Source of the DNA: Paenibacillus xylanivorans
GTDB lineage: Bacteria > Bacillota > Bacilli > Paenibacillales > Paenibacillaceae
NCBI RefSeq assembly: GCF_001280595.1
Contig: NZ_LITU01000040.1
Span: 1 to 56,453, forward strand
Length of the DNA: 56,453 bases
Direction: 5' to 3'
The notes below the pieces were generated by a model, which was given only the letters and a program-made list of their open reading frames with translations, did not search any database and had not been told where the DNA came from. Numbering within the stretch: the stretch's first letter is position 1; each line of letters starts with the position of its first letter. Shown here piece after piece: positions 16,813-26,326 of this stretch. Made by a program: the position numbers and the translations under genes.

Positions 16813-17610
16813 ATGTCAATCAATAGGGACAAGCTGCAAGAATCTTTGGATCCTGCCCTTCGGGTTCGTCCACGCGTAGGATGGGGTGTTCTCACATATT
16901 TCCTCTACAGCGCAGTCTTCTACGCGATCTTCTTGCTCAACGGCATCGACTACACGCGAGTGGGTGAGAGTGAGCGAACCCTTCTTCTCTGGTACATAGC
17001 ACCCCTCTCTGGCGGTGCCGTGCTGACCATCACAATGGTCACGATCTACGGATGGTGGCGTCCTAGCCTGGTTGAAAGGCGGCGCCTTTCTCGGTGGACA
17101 ATGACTCTCCCGATCATCATGATGGCCATCGCGATCGTGAACATGCTGACCGGCGATTTCACCCGTGTCACGCCCCTCATGTGGCTGTATCTCATTTCCG
17201 GCAGCATCATGGTCGGCTTCAATGAGGAGATGATCAACCGAGGTCAGTTAATAGTTGCTCTACGCAGCCGATTCGGCGAAACCGGGGTCTGGCTGCTCTC
17301 AACAGCGATGTTCGCAGTCTTCCACCTGCCAAACATGTTCTGGGGCATCGGAGCGGGTGCCCTGTTCCAGGTAATGATCGCTTTCGGCCTCGGTTCGATC
17401 TTCTACCTCGCCCGGCGGTCTACCGGATCGCTCGTGGCCTCCATATTCCTGCACGGGTTCTGGGACTTGAGCGTCTTCTCAGCGAATGGCGCATCGGCGT
17501 TACCCATCGCTGGTTTACTAGCTCCGTTGCTGGTGATCGCTGCAGTGATCACGGTTCCGATCATCCTACGTCGTGAAAAGCGACGCGATAGCGCCCAAAG
17601 CGTGTCATGA
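16813..17610 (+). CDS. CPBP-family intramembrane metalloprotease
   Basis: A 265-residue polytopic membrane protein of the CPBP (CAAX protease / bacteriocin-processing, Abi) family. Active-site motifs are NEEMINRG (the EExxxR motif), VFHLPNMFWG (FxxxH-like) and FLHGFWDLS (HxxxD/N). Members process prenylated or bacteriocin substrates, or give self-immunity to bacteriocins; the substrate here is unknown. I use ATG 16813 with GGGAG upstream, rather than ATG 16777, which lacks a site. Codons are strongly C- and G-ending (ATC, CTC, GTC, GCG), unlike the AT-rich flanks and most neighbours. Recent transfer, perhaps from a high-GC Gram-positive, is suggested. No bacteriocin gene is next to it. Confidence 0.85.
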   Translation: MSINRDKLQESLDPALRVRPRVGWGVLTYFLYSAVFYAIFLLNGIDYTRVGESERTLLLWYIAPLSGGAVLTITMVTIYGWWRPSLVERRRLSRWTMTLPIIMMAIAIVNMLTGDFTRVTPLMWLYLISGSIMVGFNEEMINRGQLIVALRSRFGETGVWLLSTAMFAVFHLPNMFWGIGAGALFQVMIAFGLGSIFYLARRSTGSLVASIFLHGFWDLSVFSANGASALPIAGLLAPLLVIAAVITVPIILRREKRRDSAQSVS

Positions 17611-17759
17611 TCAATCGGCTGATTCATCCCCTTTTTTGGGTTAGAAGTTTGGAACGTTTTCTTAATTTAGTATGGCTGAGACCAAAATCATTTTCTTGAT
17701 ATTGCGTGCAAGCTTGTAGGACAGGTTATGAACATAAGCCCTACGAGTCTCAACATACA

Positions 17760-17843
17760 AAAATCCCCTTGTGCTACAAGGAGCGATCTCTGATGAAGGT
17801 ATATGAACCCAACAGAGATCAACCTAGTGTACAAGGGGTTTTC
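17760..17843. terminator. Long two-tier hairpin between the CPBP gene and glgP
   Basis: An outer stem (AATCCCCTTGT at 17762-17772 with its complement at 17831-17841) encloses an inner stem (GATCTCTG at 17785-17792 with CAGAGATC at 17813-17820). It has A/T-rich flanks on both sides. It is placed to terminate glgP on the minus strand and the CPBP gene on the plus strand. Confidence 0.7.
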
Positions 17844-17862
17844 TTTGTTAAACAATAATTCT

Positions 17863-20295
17863 TTAACCTTTCCAGTATCCGGACACCGGATGAATACCCC
17901 AGATATCCGTCGCATATTCACTGATGGTGCGATCACTGGAGAAGATGCCGGATTGAGCCGTATTCAGAACCGCCTTGCGTGTCCAGCCCGATACATCGCG
18001 GTATGCGGAATCAATGGCAGCATGCGCATCGGCATAGGCAGCAAAGTCACGTAATACAAAGTACTCGTCGCCATGCGCCAGCAAGGAATCATAGATATCC
18101 CAGAATTCACCATCACGTTCACAAAACACTCCCGGGTGTACCAGTTGCTCCACAACCTCACGAATTCGCTCATCCTGCTGTACAATCTCATTCGGCAGAT
18201 AACTGCCGGAGCGGTAATATTCAAGTACCTCGTCTGCACTCAAGCCAAAGATGAACATATTGTCTTGACCAACCTGCTCTGCCATCTCGACATTCGCGCC
18301 GTCCATGGTACCAATGGTTAACGCTCCATTCATCATAAATTTCATGTTCCCGGTACCGGAGGCTTCCTTGCCTGCGGTTGAAATCTGTTCGCTGACATCC
18401 GCGGCTGGAATGATTTTCTCCGCAAGAGATACAGAATAGTTTTCCAGGAAAAACACCTGTAGGCGATCTTTGACGGCCGCATCGCGATTGATCGTATCTG
18501 CCACCGTGTTAATCAACTTGATAATTTTTTTGGCAAAATAATAACTCGGCGCTGCCTTTGCTCCAAAAATGAATGTACGTGGCACGATATCAAACGAAGC
18601 ATCGCTCTTGAGACGGTTATACAAATGCATGACATGCAGAATGTTCAGCAATTGCCGTTTGTAGCCATGCAGCCTTTTCACCTGTACATCAAAGATGGAA
18701 TCCGGATTGACAGCTTTTCCGGTATGATCCAGGATGTACGCAGCCAGTCGCTCCTTATTATCACGTTTAATGGAATGGAACTGCTGCTGGAATGAAGCAT
18801 CGTTTGCAACATCTACCAACTCATTCAGCCTTCCCGGCTCCGTAATCCACTCACTTCCAATCGTATCTGTGATCAGATTCGACAGCTTCGGATTGGCATG
18901 CATTAGCCAACGGCGATGGGTAATGCCATTGGTTTTGTTATTGAAACGCTCAGGATAGAGTGCATAGAACGGAGCCATCTCCCGTTCCTTCAATATTTCG
19001 GTATGCAATGCCGCGACACCGTTGACGCTATGACTGCCCACAATCGCCAGATGAGCCATCCGCACCTGATCATTGGCAACAATCGCCATATGTTGAATAC
19101 GATCCTGGTCTCCAGGATAAAGTTCGAGCAGCATGCCACAAAAGCGTTTGTTGATCTCTTCAATAATCATGTAAATGCGTGGCAACAACTTGCTGATCAT
19201 GGCTACAGGCCACTTTTCAAGCGCCTCACTTAGCGTTGTATGGTTGGTATACGATACAGTGCGAGTCGTGATATCCCACGCTTCATCCCATCCATAGCCT
19301 TTGACATCGATCAGAATCCGCATCAGTTCGGGAATCACGAGGGTTGGATGGGTATCGTTGATATGGAACGCCACTTTATCTGGCAAGCGATCATACGAAA
19401 GCTCAAGCTTATTAAATGTACGCAAAGCACTCTGGACACCTGCTGAACACATGAAGTATTGCTGTTTCAAACGCAGCAGTTTGCCCTCATATTGGGAATC
19501 ATCCGGGTACAAAAATTCTGAAATTGATTCTACCGAACGGCTGTAATCCAAATACCCGTAATAGTTCGAAGGGGTATCTAGCGAAGTCTCCCGCTTGGGC
19601 TCCGCACTCCACAATCGCAAGGTATTCACGTGAGGCTGACCATAACCAATTACAGGCACATCATAAGGTACAGCTACAACCGCTTCTGCATCCTTGGTAA
19701 CAAATTGGTAATGTCCATCCTGTTCATGGGCCTCCACTCGGCCCCAGAATTGCACTTCTACCTTTTTATCCGGACGGCGCACTTCCCATTCATTGCCCTT
19801 ATCGAGCCAATTATCGGGTAATTCCACCTGATTGCCGTTAATAATTTTTTGCTCAAACAAGCCATATTTATATCGGATTCCGCATCCATGTCCCGCATAA
19901 CCGAGGGATGCCAGTGAATCCAGAAAACAGGCTGCGAGTCTTCCCAGACCTCCGTTGCCGAGCCCTGCGTCCGCCTCCTGTTCTTCCACTTCTTCCAATG
20001 AGAAGCCCAGTTCAGCCAAACTGTCACGAACGATTTCCAATTCATTCACATTTAACAGGTTGTTGCCGAGCAGACGTCCAATCAGGAATTCCAGCGAGAA
20101 GTAATAGACCTGTTTATCCTGGCGCTGCTTAAACCCCTGATTCGACGCCGCCCAATCCTGACCCGCATATTCGCGAATCATGCTTCCAAGTACGTGATAG
20201 ACGTCTCCCTGCGTTGCTTCCTCAAGCGGTTTGCCCAATTTGCTGACCAGATTCCGCTGAAAAATACTCTTAAACGTTTCCTTGTTGTCAAACAA
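17863..20295 (-). CDS. glgP: Glycogen phosphorylase
   Basis: An 810-residue GT35 enzyme that releases glucose 1-phosphate from the non-reducing ends of glycogen. The N-terminal half carries YFSLEFLIGR and AGLGNGGLGRLAACFLDS. The PLP site is in EASGTGNMKFMMNGA (Lys). VKRLHGYKRQ and TIGTMDGANVE are also present. The start is TTG 20293-20295, with GGGAGGA nine bases upstream. It ends the glgC-glgD-glgP run but is set off from glgD by a 293-bp leader. That leader contains two copies of a 14-bp sequence in inverted orientation, one directly next to the ribosome site. The gene may have its own control of mobilisation versus synthesis. Confidence 0.95.
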   Translation of the reverse strand: MFDNKETFKSIFQRNLVSKLGKPLEEATQGDVYHVLGSMIREYAGQDWAASNQGFKQRQDKQVYYFSLEFLIGRLLGNNLLNVNELEIVRDSLAELGFSLEEVEEQEADAGLGNGGLGRLAACFLDSLASLGYAGHGCGIRYKYGLFEQKIINGNQVELPDNWLDKGNEWEVRRPDKKVEVQFWGRVEAHEQDGHYQFVTKDAEAVVAVPYDVPVIGYGQPHVNTLRLWSAEPKRETSLDTPSNYYGYLDYSRSVESISEFLYPDDSQYEGKLLRLKQQYFMCSAGVQSALRTFNKLELSYDRLPDKVAFHINDTHPTLVIPELMRILIDVKGYGWDEAWDITTRTVSYTNHTTLSEALEKWPVAMISKLLPRIYMIIEEINKRFCGMLLELYPGDQDRIQHMAIVANDQVRMAHLAIVGSHSVNGVAALHTEILKEREMAPFYALYPERFNNKTNGITHRRWLMHANPKLSNLITDTIGSEWITEPGRLNELVDVANDASFQQQFHSIKRDNKERLAAYILDHTGKAVNPDSIFDVQVKRLHGYKRQLLNILHVMHLYNRLKSDASFDIVPRTFIFGAKAAPSYYFAKKIIKLINTVADTINRDAAVKDRLQVFFLENYSVSLAEKIIPAADVSEQISTAGKEASGTGNMKFMMNGALTIGTMDGANVEMAEQVGQDNMFIFGLSADEVLEYYRSGSYLPNEIVQQDERIREVVEQLVHPGVFCERDGEFWDIYDSLLAHGDEYFVLRDFAAYADAHAAIDSAYRDVSGWTRKAVLNTAQSGIFSSDRTISEYATDIWGIHPVSGYWKG

Positions 20296-20312
20296 AAGAA
20301 GGTTCCTCCCGG

Positions 20313-20546
20313 TGAAATCCTGTAGGATAGTGGCGGTTCATACTTGTTTCTTACACATGTGCTACACCTTTCAAAGCTGCACTTCCGGCTAAGAGCCCAT
20401 TGAAATTTGGAGACAAAGGCGAACGCTGCGCTTCTTCAGAATCGATCTCGTCACCTCCACTGCGTTAGCACGTATAACCGTAGCTTTAGCTGTGGCACCC
20501 ATGCTTCGAAGCAGCATGAACCTTAAATCCATCCTACAGGATTTTT
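20313..20546 (-). promoter_or_regulatory. glgD-glgP leader with widely spaced inverted repeats
   Basis: AAATCCTGTAGGAT (20315-20328) and ATCCTACAGGATTT (20531-20544) are perfect 14-bp reverse complements about 200 nt apart. Each is also nearly self-palindromic (ATCCT-2-AGGAT). In the glgP mRNA the second element ends about 8 nt before the ribosome site, and the first can alternatively pair locally (AAATCC with GGATTT at about 20525-20530). Long-range RNA pairing, operator pairs for a regulator, or the ends of a small insertion are all possible. Confidence 0.45.
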
Positions 20547-20588
20547 ATTTTATATATATTTATAGATGATATCGGTTACGTGTCGGTA

Positions 20589-21692
20589 TTAGATAATAGT
20601 ACTCTTCGCCAGAATATACGGGTTCGACGGGTCGCCGATCAGCGTCTGGCCGCCGCTTAGCTTCACATCTTTGTCGAGAATAACGTTCTCCAGAACAGCG
20701 CCTTCTCCGATGTAGCACTTTTGCATAATAATGGAGCCTTTAATTTTGGCACCTTTCGCCACATGTACCCCACGGAACAGGATGCTGTCTTCTACCTCCC
20801 CGCCCACAATACAGCCGTTCGCGAGCAAGGAATGTTTCACCTCGGCTGTGTCCAAATATTTGGCTGGGGCCTCATACTTGATCTTGGTTTGAACAGGTTG
20901 TTCCTTGAACAGTTGTTCATACAATCCGCTGTTTAACAGCTCCAGACTGTTCCGGTAATAGCTGTCGATCGAATTGATCACGGCGTGATAGCCATCATAG
21001 GCATACGCAGCAATGTTCAAGCCATCCGGGTTTCTCTGGATCACGTCACGGAAGAAATGGCTTTCGCCATGAGCGATGCAGCGCTGCACCTGGCGCAGGA
21101 ACAGTTCTTTTTCCATAATGAAAATTTCTGTATATATATTCGGGTGATCGGCGCTTTGGTGAATGTCCACCACATTACCGTTCCCGTCATCTTCAACTTT
21201 GACACAGGCGTCATGCTCCGGCAGAAGCTGATCCACTTTTTTGCAAACCAATGTCACATCCGCGCCCTTGCTAATATGATACCTATACACATCCTGCAGA
21301 TCTGCTTTGGTCACGTGCCGACTACCTGCATGGACTACATATTGCCCTGAACCCCGGCGGAAGAAATCGAGATTATTGTGAAAATGCTGCAAATCCCCTT
21401 GTGACGTATCGGTCGGATCGTTCCAGTCCGGGGGCAAAATAAACATGCCGCCATGCTTGCGATCCAGATCCCACGGCTTGCCGTCTCCCAGATGATCCAT
21501 GAGTGAACGGTACTTGCGACGGACAAATACACCGATACTCTCAATGCCAGCATTCATCATATTGGATAATACAAAATCAATCAGACGGTAACGCCCGGCA
21601 TATGGCACCGCGGCTCCGCAGCGAAAGTATGTCAATTCCTTCAATTCCTCAAGCTCATGGTCAAGGTTAATAACTCCGATCAATGGTTTCAT
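20589..21692 (-). CDS. glgD: Glucose-1-phosphate adenylyltransferase subunit GlgD
   Basis: A 367-residue non-canonical ADP-glucose pyrophosphorylase subunit, as found in Gram-positive bacteria, where it modulates GlgC. A nucleotidyltransferase-like N-terminal domain (FRCGAAVPYAGRYRLIDFVLSNMMNAG) lacks the classic GGxGxRL loop. A C-terminal left-handed beta-helix of hexapeptide repeats follows (about residues 270-365, KGSIIMQKCYIGEGAVLENVI). The frame is open to GTG 21701, but ATG 21692 has an AAAGGACG site at the right distance. It lies 26 bp behind glgC and is certainly co-transcribed. Confidence 0.93.
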   Translation of the reverse strand: MKPLIGVINLDHELEELKELTYFRCGAAVPYAGRYRLIDFVLSNMMNAGIESIGVFVRRKYRSLMDHLGDGKPWDLDRKHGGMFILPPDWNDPTDTSQGDLQHFHNNLDFFRRGSGQYVVHAGSRHVTKADLQDVYRYHISKGADVTLVCKKVDQLLPEHDACVKVEDDGNGNVVDIHQSADHPNIYTEIFIMEKELFLRQVQRCIAHGESHFFRDVIQRNPDGLNIAAYAYDGYHAVINSIDSYYRNSLELLNSGLYEQLFKEQPVQTKIKYEAPAKYLDTAEVKHSLLANGCIVGGEVEDSILFRGVHVAKGAKIKGSIIMQKCYIGEGAVLENVILDKDVKLSGGQTLIGDPSNPYILAKSTII

Positions 21693-21718
21693 CGCATGCA
21701 CCGTCCTTTGGGGTTAGA

Positions 21719-22891
21719 TTAGGCTTTGCTTGTCATTCCCTCGAGAAGCTGACGTTCCAGTTCTTCCTGATCGACCAGTAATATATCACTTTCATCCTCA
21801 GGGCCAGATGACAGATGTACTCCATCCGGAATCACCAATCCTTCGGCAATAATGGCTTTGTGAATGCGCACATTTTGTCCGATCTTCACTTTTGGCATAA
21901 TGACTGAATCGGTAACTGAACTGTTCTCCCCCACCTCGATCCCGTAAAACAACACCGAGTGATTAACCTCACCATGCACAACACTGCCTTCACTGATGAT
22001 GCAACTCCGAACCTTCGCAGATGGTGAAATATACTGTGCAGGCTGATTGGGGTTGCGGGTATAGATACGCCAGTCTGGATCGTTCAGATTAAACGGGGTG
22101 TCCTCATCCAACAGGTCCATATTGGATTCCCACAGACTGCGGATCGTACCGACGTCCTTCCAATACCCTTCAAACGGATAAGCGTATAGTGATTTTTCAT
22201 TTTCAAGCAACAAGGGAATGATGTCTTTGCCAAAATCATAGGAGGTGGATGCCTGCTGTGCATCCTGAATTAGGAAGCGTTTCAGCACATCCCACTTGAA
22301 GAGATAGATACCCATGGAAGCAAGCGTGCTCTTGGGTTCAGGAGGTTTTTCTTCGAATTCATAGATGCGATAATCATCGTGGGTGTTGAGCAACCCGAAT
22401 CGGCTGGCTTCTTCCAACGGGACGTCAATGACCGATATGGTGCAATCTGCATCCTTTTCCTTATGGTATTGAAGCATTTTCTCGTAATCCATTTTATAGA
22501 TATGATCCCCTGACAAGATGAGCACATGCTCAGGATCGAATTGTTCGATAAAATTCAGGTTCCGGTAGATTGCATCCGCCGTACCGCGGTACCAGTTACT
22601 GCCGTCTTCACGTTCATGAGGAGGAAGCACATATACCCCGCCATTTTTGCGGTCCAGATCCCAGTCACTGCCGATGCCAATATAGGAATGCAGCACCAGA
22701 GGTTCGTATTGGGTTAACACACCGACCGTGTCGATGCCAGAATTGGAGCAATTACTTAGAGGAAAATCAATGATGCGATAAGTGCCGCCAAAATAAACAG
22801 CAGGTTTGGCCAGTGACTTGGTCAATCCCTTTAATCTTTTGCCTTGCCCTCCAGCGAGCAGCATCGCTACAACTTCTTTTTTTGCCATCAT
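21719..22891 (-). CDS. glgC: Glucose-1-phosphate adenylyltransferase catalytic subunit
   Basis: A 390-residue catalytic subunit making ADP-glucose from ATP and glucose 1-phosphate, the committed step of glycogen synthesis. Visible features: [15 protein letters not shown] (nucleotide loop), [39 protein letters not shown] (metal-binding Asp) and [10 protein letters not shown]-terminal hexapeptide repeats form the beta-helix. I start it at the ATG pair 22891/22888, which has GGAGGAGG just upstream; the frame extends further to 22912 without a site. It is the first gene of glgC-glgD-glgP. glgA and glgB are not in the window. Confidence 0.94.
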   Translation of the reverse strand: MMAKKEVVAMLLAGGQGKRLKGLTKSLAKPAVYFGGTYRIIDFPLSNCSNSGIDTVGVLTQYEPLVLHSYIGIGSDWDLDRKNGGVYVLPPHEREDGSNWYRGTADAIYRNLNFIEQFDPEHVLILSGDHIYKMDYEKMLQYHKEKDADCTISVIDVPLEEASRFGLLNTHDDYRIYEFEEKPPEPKSTLASMGIYLFKWDVLKRFLIQDAQQASTSYDFGKDIIPLLLENEKSLYAYPFEGYWKDVGTIRSLWESNMDLLDEDTPFNLNDPDWRIYTRNPNQPAQYISPSAKVRSCIISEGSVVHGEVNHSVLFYGIEVGENSSVTDSVIMPKVKIGQNVRIHKAIIAEGLVIPDGVHLSSGPEDESDILLVDQEELERQLLEGMTSKA

Positions 22892-23332
22892 TACAGCCTC
22901 CTCCATGTGCATTCGTTCTAATTCATTTCAGAGCCCATAATCCCGATATGCTGTTGTGTGGACACTTTTGTCATGATTAGGAGCATGCTGTACAGACTGT
23001 GTTTCATCCAAATTGCAGCCGAACGTCGTTCTTTGTAATGTCTGAAAGTAGATGATACAGGCAGAATTGCCTGGACTTGTTGTGTAGAGGTGATAGGTGG
23101 ATGTAAAAGTTAAGGTGTACCCCGTGAAAAATGCAATACACTACTCCTATATAACATTAAACACGAAACGGGTTGAGGAATCTTGCTGGAAAACTTCGAC
23201 AAAAGTATAAGTGGATATCACTCCCTCCTTTATGCCGCTGTTATTAAATATTGTATTCGCTAATAGGGAATCAAAATCCTTTTGGAAAACTTTTGGAGAT
23301 TGAATTATCGCTCTCTGCATTCACAAGTAAAG
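22892..23332. other. Upstream region of the glg operon
   Basis: About 440 bp without a convincing gene on either strand. It must hold the glgC promoter. Several AT-rich -10-like blocks exist on the minus strand (for example around 23,145-23,160), but none has a -35 good enough to call. No riboswitch was recognised. Confidence 0.4.
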
Positions 23333-23365
23333 AAAAAACGCAGAAACCAATTCATGGTTTCTGCG
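23333..23365 (-). terminator. Terminator of the ABC importer/amidohydrolase operon, overlapping the last codons
   Basis: An 11-bp stem (CGCAGAAACCA with its complement, 23339-23349 and 23355-23365) with a 5-nt loop is followed on the minus strand by six T. The upstream arm is formed by the last codons of the amidohydrolase gene, whose stop (23352-23354) lies inside the loop. Confidence 0.88.
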
Positions 23366-24494
23366 CCCCAATAATTACGGATACGATGCTCTCCCGCAGC
23401 TGATCTGCATTTTTCGTTTGATACGGATCGTCATTGAAAATAATGGCGTCCGCAATATAACCTTCTGCAATCTGTCCCAATTCGTTGGCACTTCCCAGAA
23501 TCTCAGCAGCATTGGTCGTCGCAGATTGCCACGCCTCTGCCCGGGTCAAGCCATAATCGATCAGCGTATCCAACTCTTGCAGATTATAGCCATGCAGTGA
23601 AGGTGTGGCGTAATCGGTACCGAAACCGAAAAGGACTCCTGCTCTTTTGGCATATCCGATGGCTATAGAATGAGCTTCAGCAGCGCGCGCAGCACGATCA
23701 CTGATCACAGTAGGCAACGCCAGCACGCCTTTCGGATCTGCGGCAATACGATATATCGATGTGGTGGGCACAAAGGCCGTTCGGGACTGCGCAAGTCTGC
23801 CAGCCTGATCCTCCGATAAGAACATTCCATGTTCCACGGATTCCACTCCGGCCTGGATAGACCAGTCTATCGTCACACCACCCCAGGTATGGACTAACAC
23901 CTTTTTATGGTGATCATGGGCATGGCGAACGATGAACGCGAATTCTTCCTCCGAAAATACAGGATCGAGCACTTGTTCAGTAGGGGCTCCCAGCCCACCT
24001 GTCGCCATGATTTTAATCCAGCCCGCGCCTGTATCAAAAATTCCGTTCAACCGTTGTTCTAGATGCTTCACACCACGGGCATCTGCCGCTCCCAGCATTT
24101 CACTGCTGGTTTCAACTCTTAAGGGATGTTGATAGTGCTGAGCGAGATGCCGAGCGGTGCTTGGCAGCATTCCACCTGCATCGCGAGCCGTAGTTACTCC
24201 CGTCCGAAGGGTAGCTGCAAAAGCTTGCGCCTGCATCACTTCAACCTCGTGGCTGTCACGTTTCAATTGATCCGCATGGTCAAAGTCTGTCCAGGCCAGA
24301 TGCGTATGAAGATCAATAACTCCTGGACTTATCCATAAATCTGTACCCGGAGGCGATGGGTTATCATTCTGTGTCACGGATTCTGTAACAGATGCAAACC
24401 GTCCATTCTGAATGGAGATATCGAACCGTTTGCCTTCAATACCTGCTATAGAAATATGTTTAAAGCTTTGCTCCTCCGATTTCACCTGGGTCAT
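23352..24494 (-). CDS. Amidohydrolase-superfamily metal-dependent hydrolase
   Basis: A 380-residue TIM-barrel hydrolase. Metal motifs: VIDLHTHLAW (HxH, about residue 60), VLVHTWGG (His), ESVEHGMFL (His) and FGFGTDYATP (Asp). It resembles the imidazolonepropionase / Xaa-Pro dipeptidase-like branch, which cleaves cyclic amides or acyl-amino acid bonds. The precise substrate is unknown. ATG 24494 has a GGGGGGA site and follows the upstream TGA by two bases, so translation is coupled. It is the last gene of a seven-gene operon with a complete ABC importer and a class-V aminotransferase. The likely job is to open or deacylate the imported compound. The terminator begins inside its 3' end. Confidence 0.82.
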   Translation of the reverse strand: MTQVKSEEQSFKHISIAGIEGKRFDISIQNGRFASVTESVTQNDNPSPPGTDLWISPGVIDLHTHLAWTDFDHADQLKRDSHEVEVMQAQAFAATLRTGVTTARDAGGMLPSTARHLAQHYQHPLRVETSSEMLGAADARGVKHLEQRLNGIFDTGAGWIKIMATGGLGAPTEQVLDPVFSEEEFAFIVRHAHDHHKKVLVHTWGGVTIDWSIQAGVESVEHGMFLSEDQAGRLAQSRTAFVPTTSIYRIAADPKGVLALPTVISDRAARAAEAHSIAIGYAKRAGVLFGFGTDYATPSLHGYNLQELDTLIDYGLTRAEAWQSATTNAAEILGSANELGQIAEGYIADAIIFNDDPYQTKNADQLRESIVSVIIGAQKP

Positions 24495-24496
24495 AT

Positions 24497-25555
24497 TCAT
24501 TCCCCCCAAACGAGGCGAACAGCCTCGACTGCTTGCTCATGGTCCTGATTCAATAATGCCGCAATGGTCGCAACAGCTTCCTCCACACCTGCCAAGGACG
24601 CATTACCCCCAAAATGATTAATTCGCAGAAGCTGACCAAAAAGTTCTCCATCCCCCGGAGCAACGATGCCGATCGGCTGATCGATATGCAACTTCTCCTC
24701 CCCTGCAATCCGAACCGTCGTCGTGAGTGTCGAATATGTTCTGTTGTCTTTTTGCCAAGGCTCCAGACCCAGAACCTGAATTCCCGCTATAGCAGATAAC
24801 GCAGCCTGTTCATGACGCTTGATCACCTGCTCCAATCCTTCGGACTCAATAGCTGTCAAAGCCAAAATCAGTGCTCTGGCTTCCAGCGTTGGAATGTTGG
24901 GAGGAACGCGGACGGGTGCAGTCCCTTCGCCGGATGGCTTCAGATCAAGCAAAGACAGGATGGAGTTGCGCGGTGCATGCGCATTGGATTCGAGAAATTC
25001 CCATCCACGCGGCGAAATGCTTACTGCGCTGATGCCGTTAGGCCCGGCCAGAGCTTTTTGTGCACCCACAGCTACAAAATCAACGCCCCATTCATCTACC
25101 AGCAGAGGCTCTCCCCCAATTGCTGAGACAGAGTCGCTCACCGTAATCAGGTTATGGGCACGCGCAATCTTTATGATTTCTTCTGCGGGATTCGACCCGC
25201 CTGTAACCACCTCTGCTTGAACAAAGGATAGTGCGGACGGTTGATACTTTTCAATCGCGGCAGCTACCTTCTCCACAGGTACAACTTCATCAAAAGGAAC
25301 TTTGACTTCAATAACCGTTGCCCCTCCGCGTTCAAGCCACTGACCAAACAAACTGCCATAAGGCCCTGTTACGACATTGACAATCGTACGACTCGGTGCA
25401 GATATTCCTGCTGCAACGGCCTCTATGCCCAAAATAGCCTCCCCCGGGATGATCACCGGAGGATACTTCGTTGATAGAAGTCTGGAAAGCAATTGTGTAA
25501 GCGTATCGTATTCCGACAGGGTAAGCGGTATGTTCCCTTTATATTGTTGGCTCAT
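24497..25555 (-). CDS. Class-V PLP-dependent aminotransferase
   Basis: A 352-residue fold-type I PLP enzyme of the alanine:glyoxylate / serine:pyruvate aminotransferase group. The PLP region shows AEVVTGGSNP, TVSDSVSAIGGEPLLVDEWG (Asp) and AVGAQKALAGPNG (Schiff-base Lys, about residue 181). A C-terminal LLRINHFGGNAS motif is also typical. ATG 25555 has GGAGG upstream, and the gene overlaps the preceding ABC ATPase gene by 17 bp. In this operon it would transaminate an amino acid or amine released from, or forming part of, the imported substrate. Related family members also include (S)-ureidoglycine:glyoxylate aminotransferase, so a purine or amide link cannot be excluded. Confidence 0.82.
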   Translation of the reverse strand: MSQQYKGNIPLTLSEYDTLTQLLSRLLSTKYPPVIIPGEAILGIEAVAAGISAPSRTIVNVVTGPYGSLFGQWLERGGATVIEVKVPFDEVVPVEKVAAAIEKYQPSALSFVQAEVVTGGSNPAEEIIKIARAHNLITVSDSVSAIGGEPLLVDEWGVDFVAVGAQKALAGPNGISAVSISPRGWEFLESNAHAPRNSILSLLDLKPSGEGTAPVRVPPNIPTLEARALILALTAIESEGLEQVIKRHEQAALSAIAGIQVLGLEPWQKDNRTYSTLTTTVRIAGEEKLHIDQPIGIVAPGDGELFGQLLRINHFGGNASLAGVEEAVATIAALLNQDHEQAVEAVRLVWGE

Positions 25556-26324
25556 ATAAACCTCCTAAAGAACTTGATTTCGGCATCTTTGGAACTGCGG
25601 ATAGCAGCTCTTGGCTGTATGCCGTTTCTGGTCGTCTGAAGAATTGATCTTTCGGGCTAATCTCCACAAGTTGTCCCTGCCGCATGACTGCTACCGTATC
25701 GCTAATGGCATGGATAACTCCCAGATCATGGGAAATGAACAGTAGCGTAAGATTAAGTTCCCCCTTAAGTGAACTGAACAGATCGAGCACACTCCGCTGT
25801 ACAGAAACATCCAGTGCACTTGTCGGCTCATCCGCAATCAGCAGACTCGGCTCTACGCTTAATGCGCGTGCAATGGCGATACGTTGGCGCTGACCGCCGG
25901 AAAATTCATGCGGGTACTTGTCCAGTGCCCTGCTTTCCAACTGAACACGGGCCAGGAGCTCTCGCGATCTTTTCTCCACCTGTGAACGGTCTACAATTCG
26001 ATGAAACAACAACGCTTCAGCAAGAATTTGGCGAATGGAATGTTTGGGATTCAGTGAAGCATCCGGATTTTGGAAGATCATCTGAATGCTTTTATACTGC
26101 TCCCGGCTTCTCTTCTTCTTTAATTGTTGATCCCCTAGCAAAATCTGCCCCTCATCCGGCGTGATTAATCCAGCAATGACTCGCGCAAGGGTAGATTTGC
26201 CCGAACCAGACTCACCGACAAGCCCAAGCGTGGTGTGCTTCTGAAGATTTAGATTGATACTGTCCAGCGCAGTAAAGTCGCCATATTGAACCTTTAGACT
26301 CTGTACTTGCAAAGCCAGTTCCAT
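25539..26324 (-). CDS. Peptide-type ABC transporter ATPase (DppF/OppF-like)
   Basis: A 261-residue ATP-binding subunit. Walker A GESGSGKST (about residues 37-45), Q-loop MIFQNPDASLNP, signature FSGGQRQRIAIARAL, Walker B LLIADEPTSALD and H-loop FISHDLGVI. The QNPDASLNP sequence is typical of OppF/DppF subunits. ATG 26324 is preceded by AGGGAG and lies 2 bp behind the DppD-like gene. It pairs with that subunit to power the permeases encoded next to it. The Cys-rich C-terminal extension common in OppF is short or absent. Confidence 0.9.
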   Translation of the reverse strand: MELALQVQSLKVQYGDFTALDSINLNLQKHTTLGLVGESGSGKSTLARVIAGLITPDEGQILLGDQQLKKKRSREQYKSIQMIFQNPDASLNPKHSIRQILAEALLFHRIVDRSQVEKRSRELLARVQLESRALDKYPHEFSGGQRQRIAIARALSVEPSLLIADEPTSALDVSVQRSVLDLFSSLKGELNLTLLFISHDLGVIHAISDTVAVMRQGQLVEISPKDQFFRRPETAYSQELLSAVPKMPKSSSLGGLYEPTI

Positions 26325-26326
26325 CG

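Noticed and set aside
20389..20517. 42-residue minus-strand ORF in the glgD-glgP spacer (begins MLLRSMGATAKATV)
   Set aside because: Only a weak AAGG upstream and no recognisable product; kept as part of the leader description rather than a gene.
22892..23332. Riboswitch or T-box upstream of glgC
   Set aside because: No conserved riboswitch core or T-box sequence could be recognised, only AT-rich blocks.
23352..25555. Known purine or ureide pathway (PucG plus allantoinase)
   Set aside because: The aminotransferase is of the same class as PucG, but the amidohydrolase does not carry an allantoinase-like layout and no other puc gene is near, so the assignment was not made.
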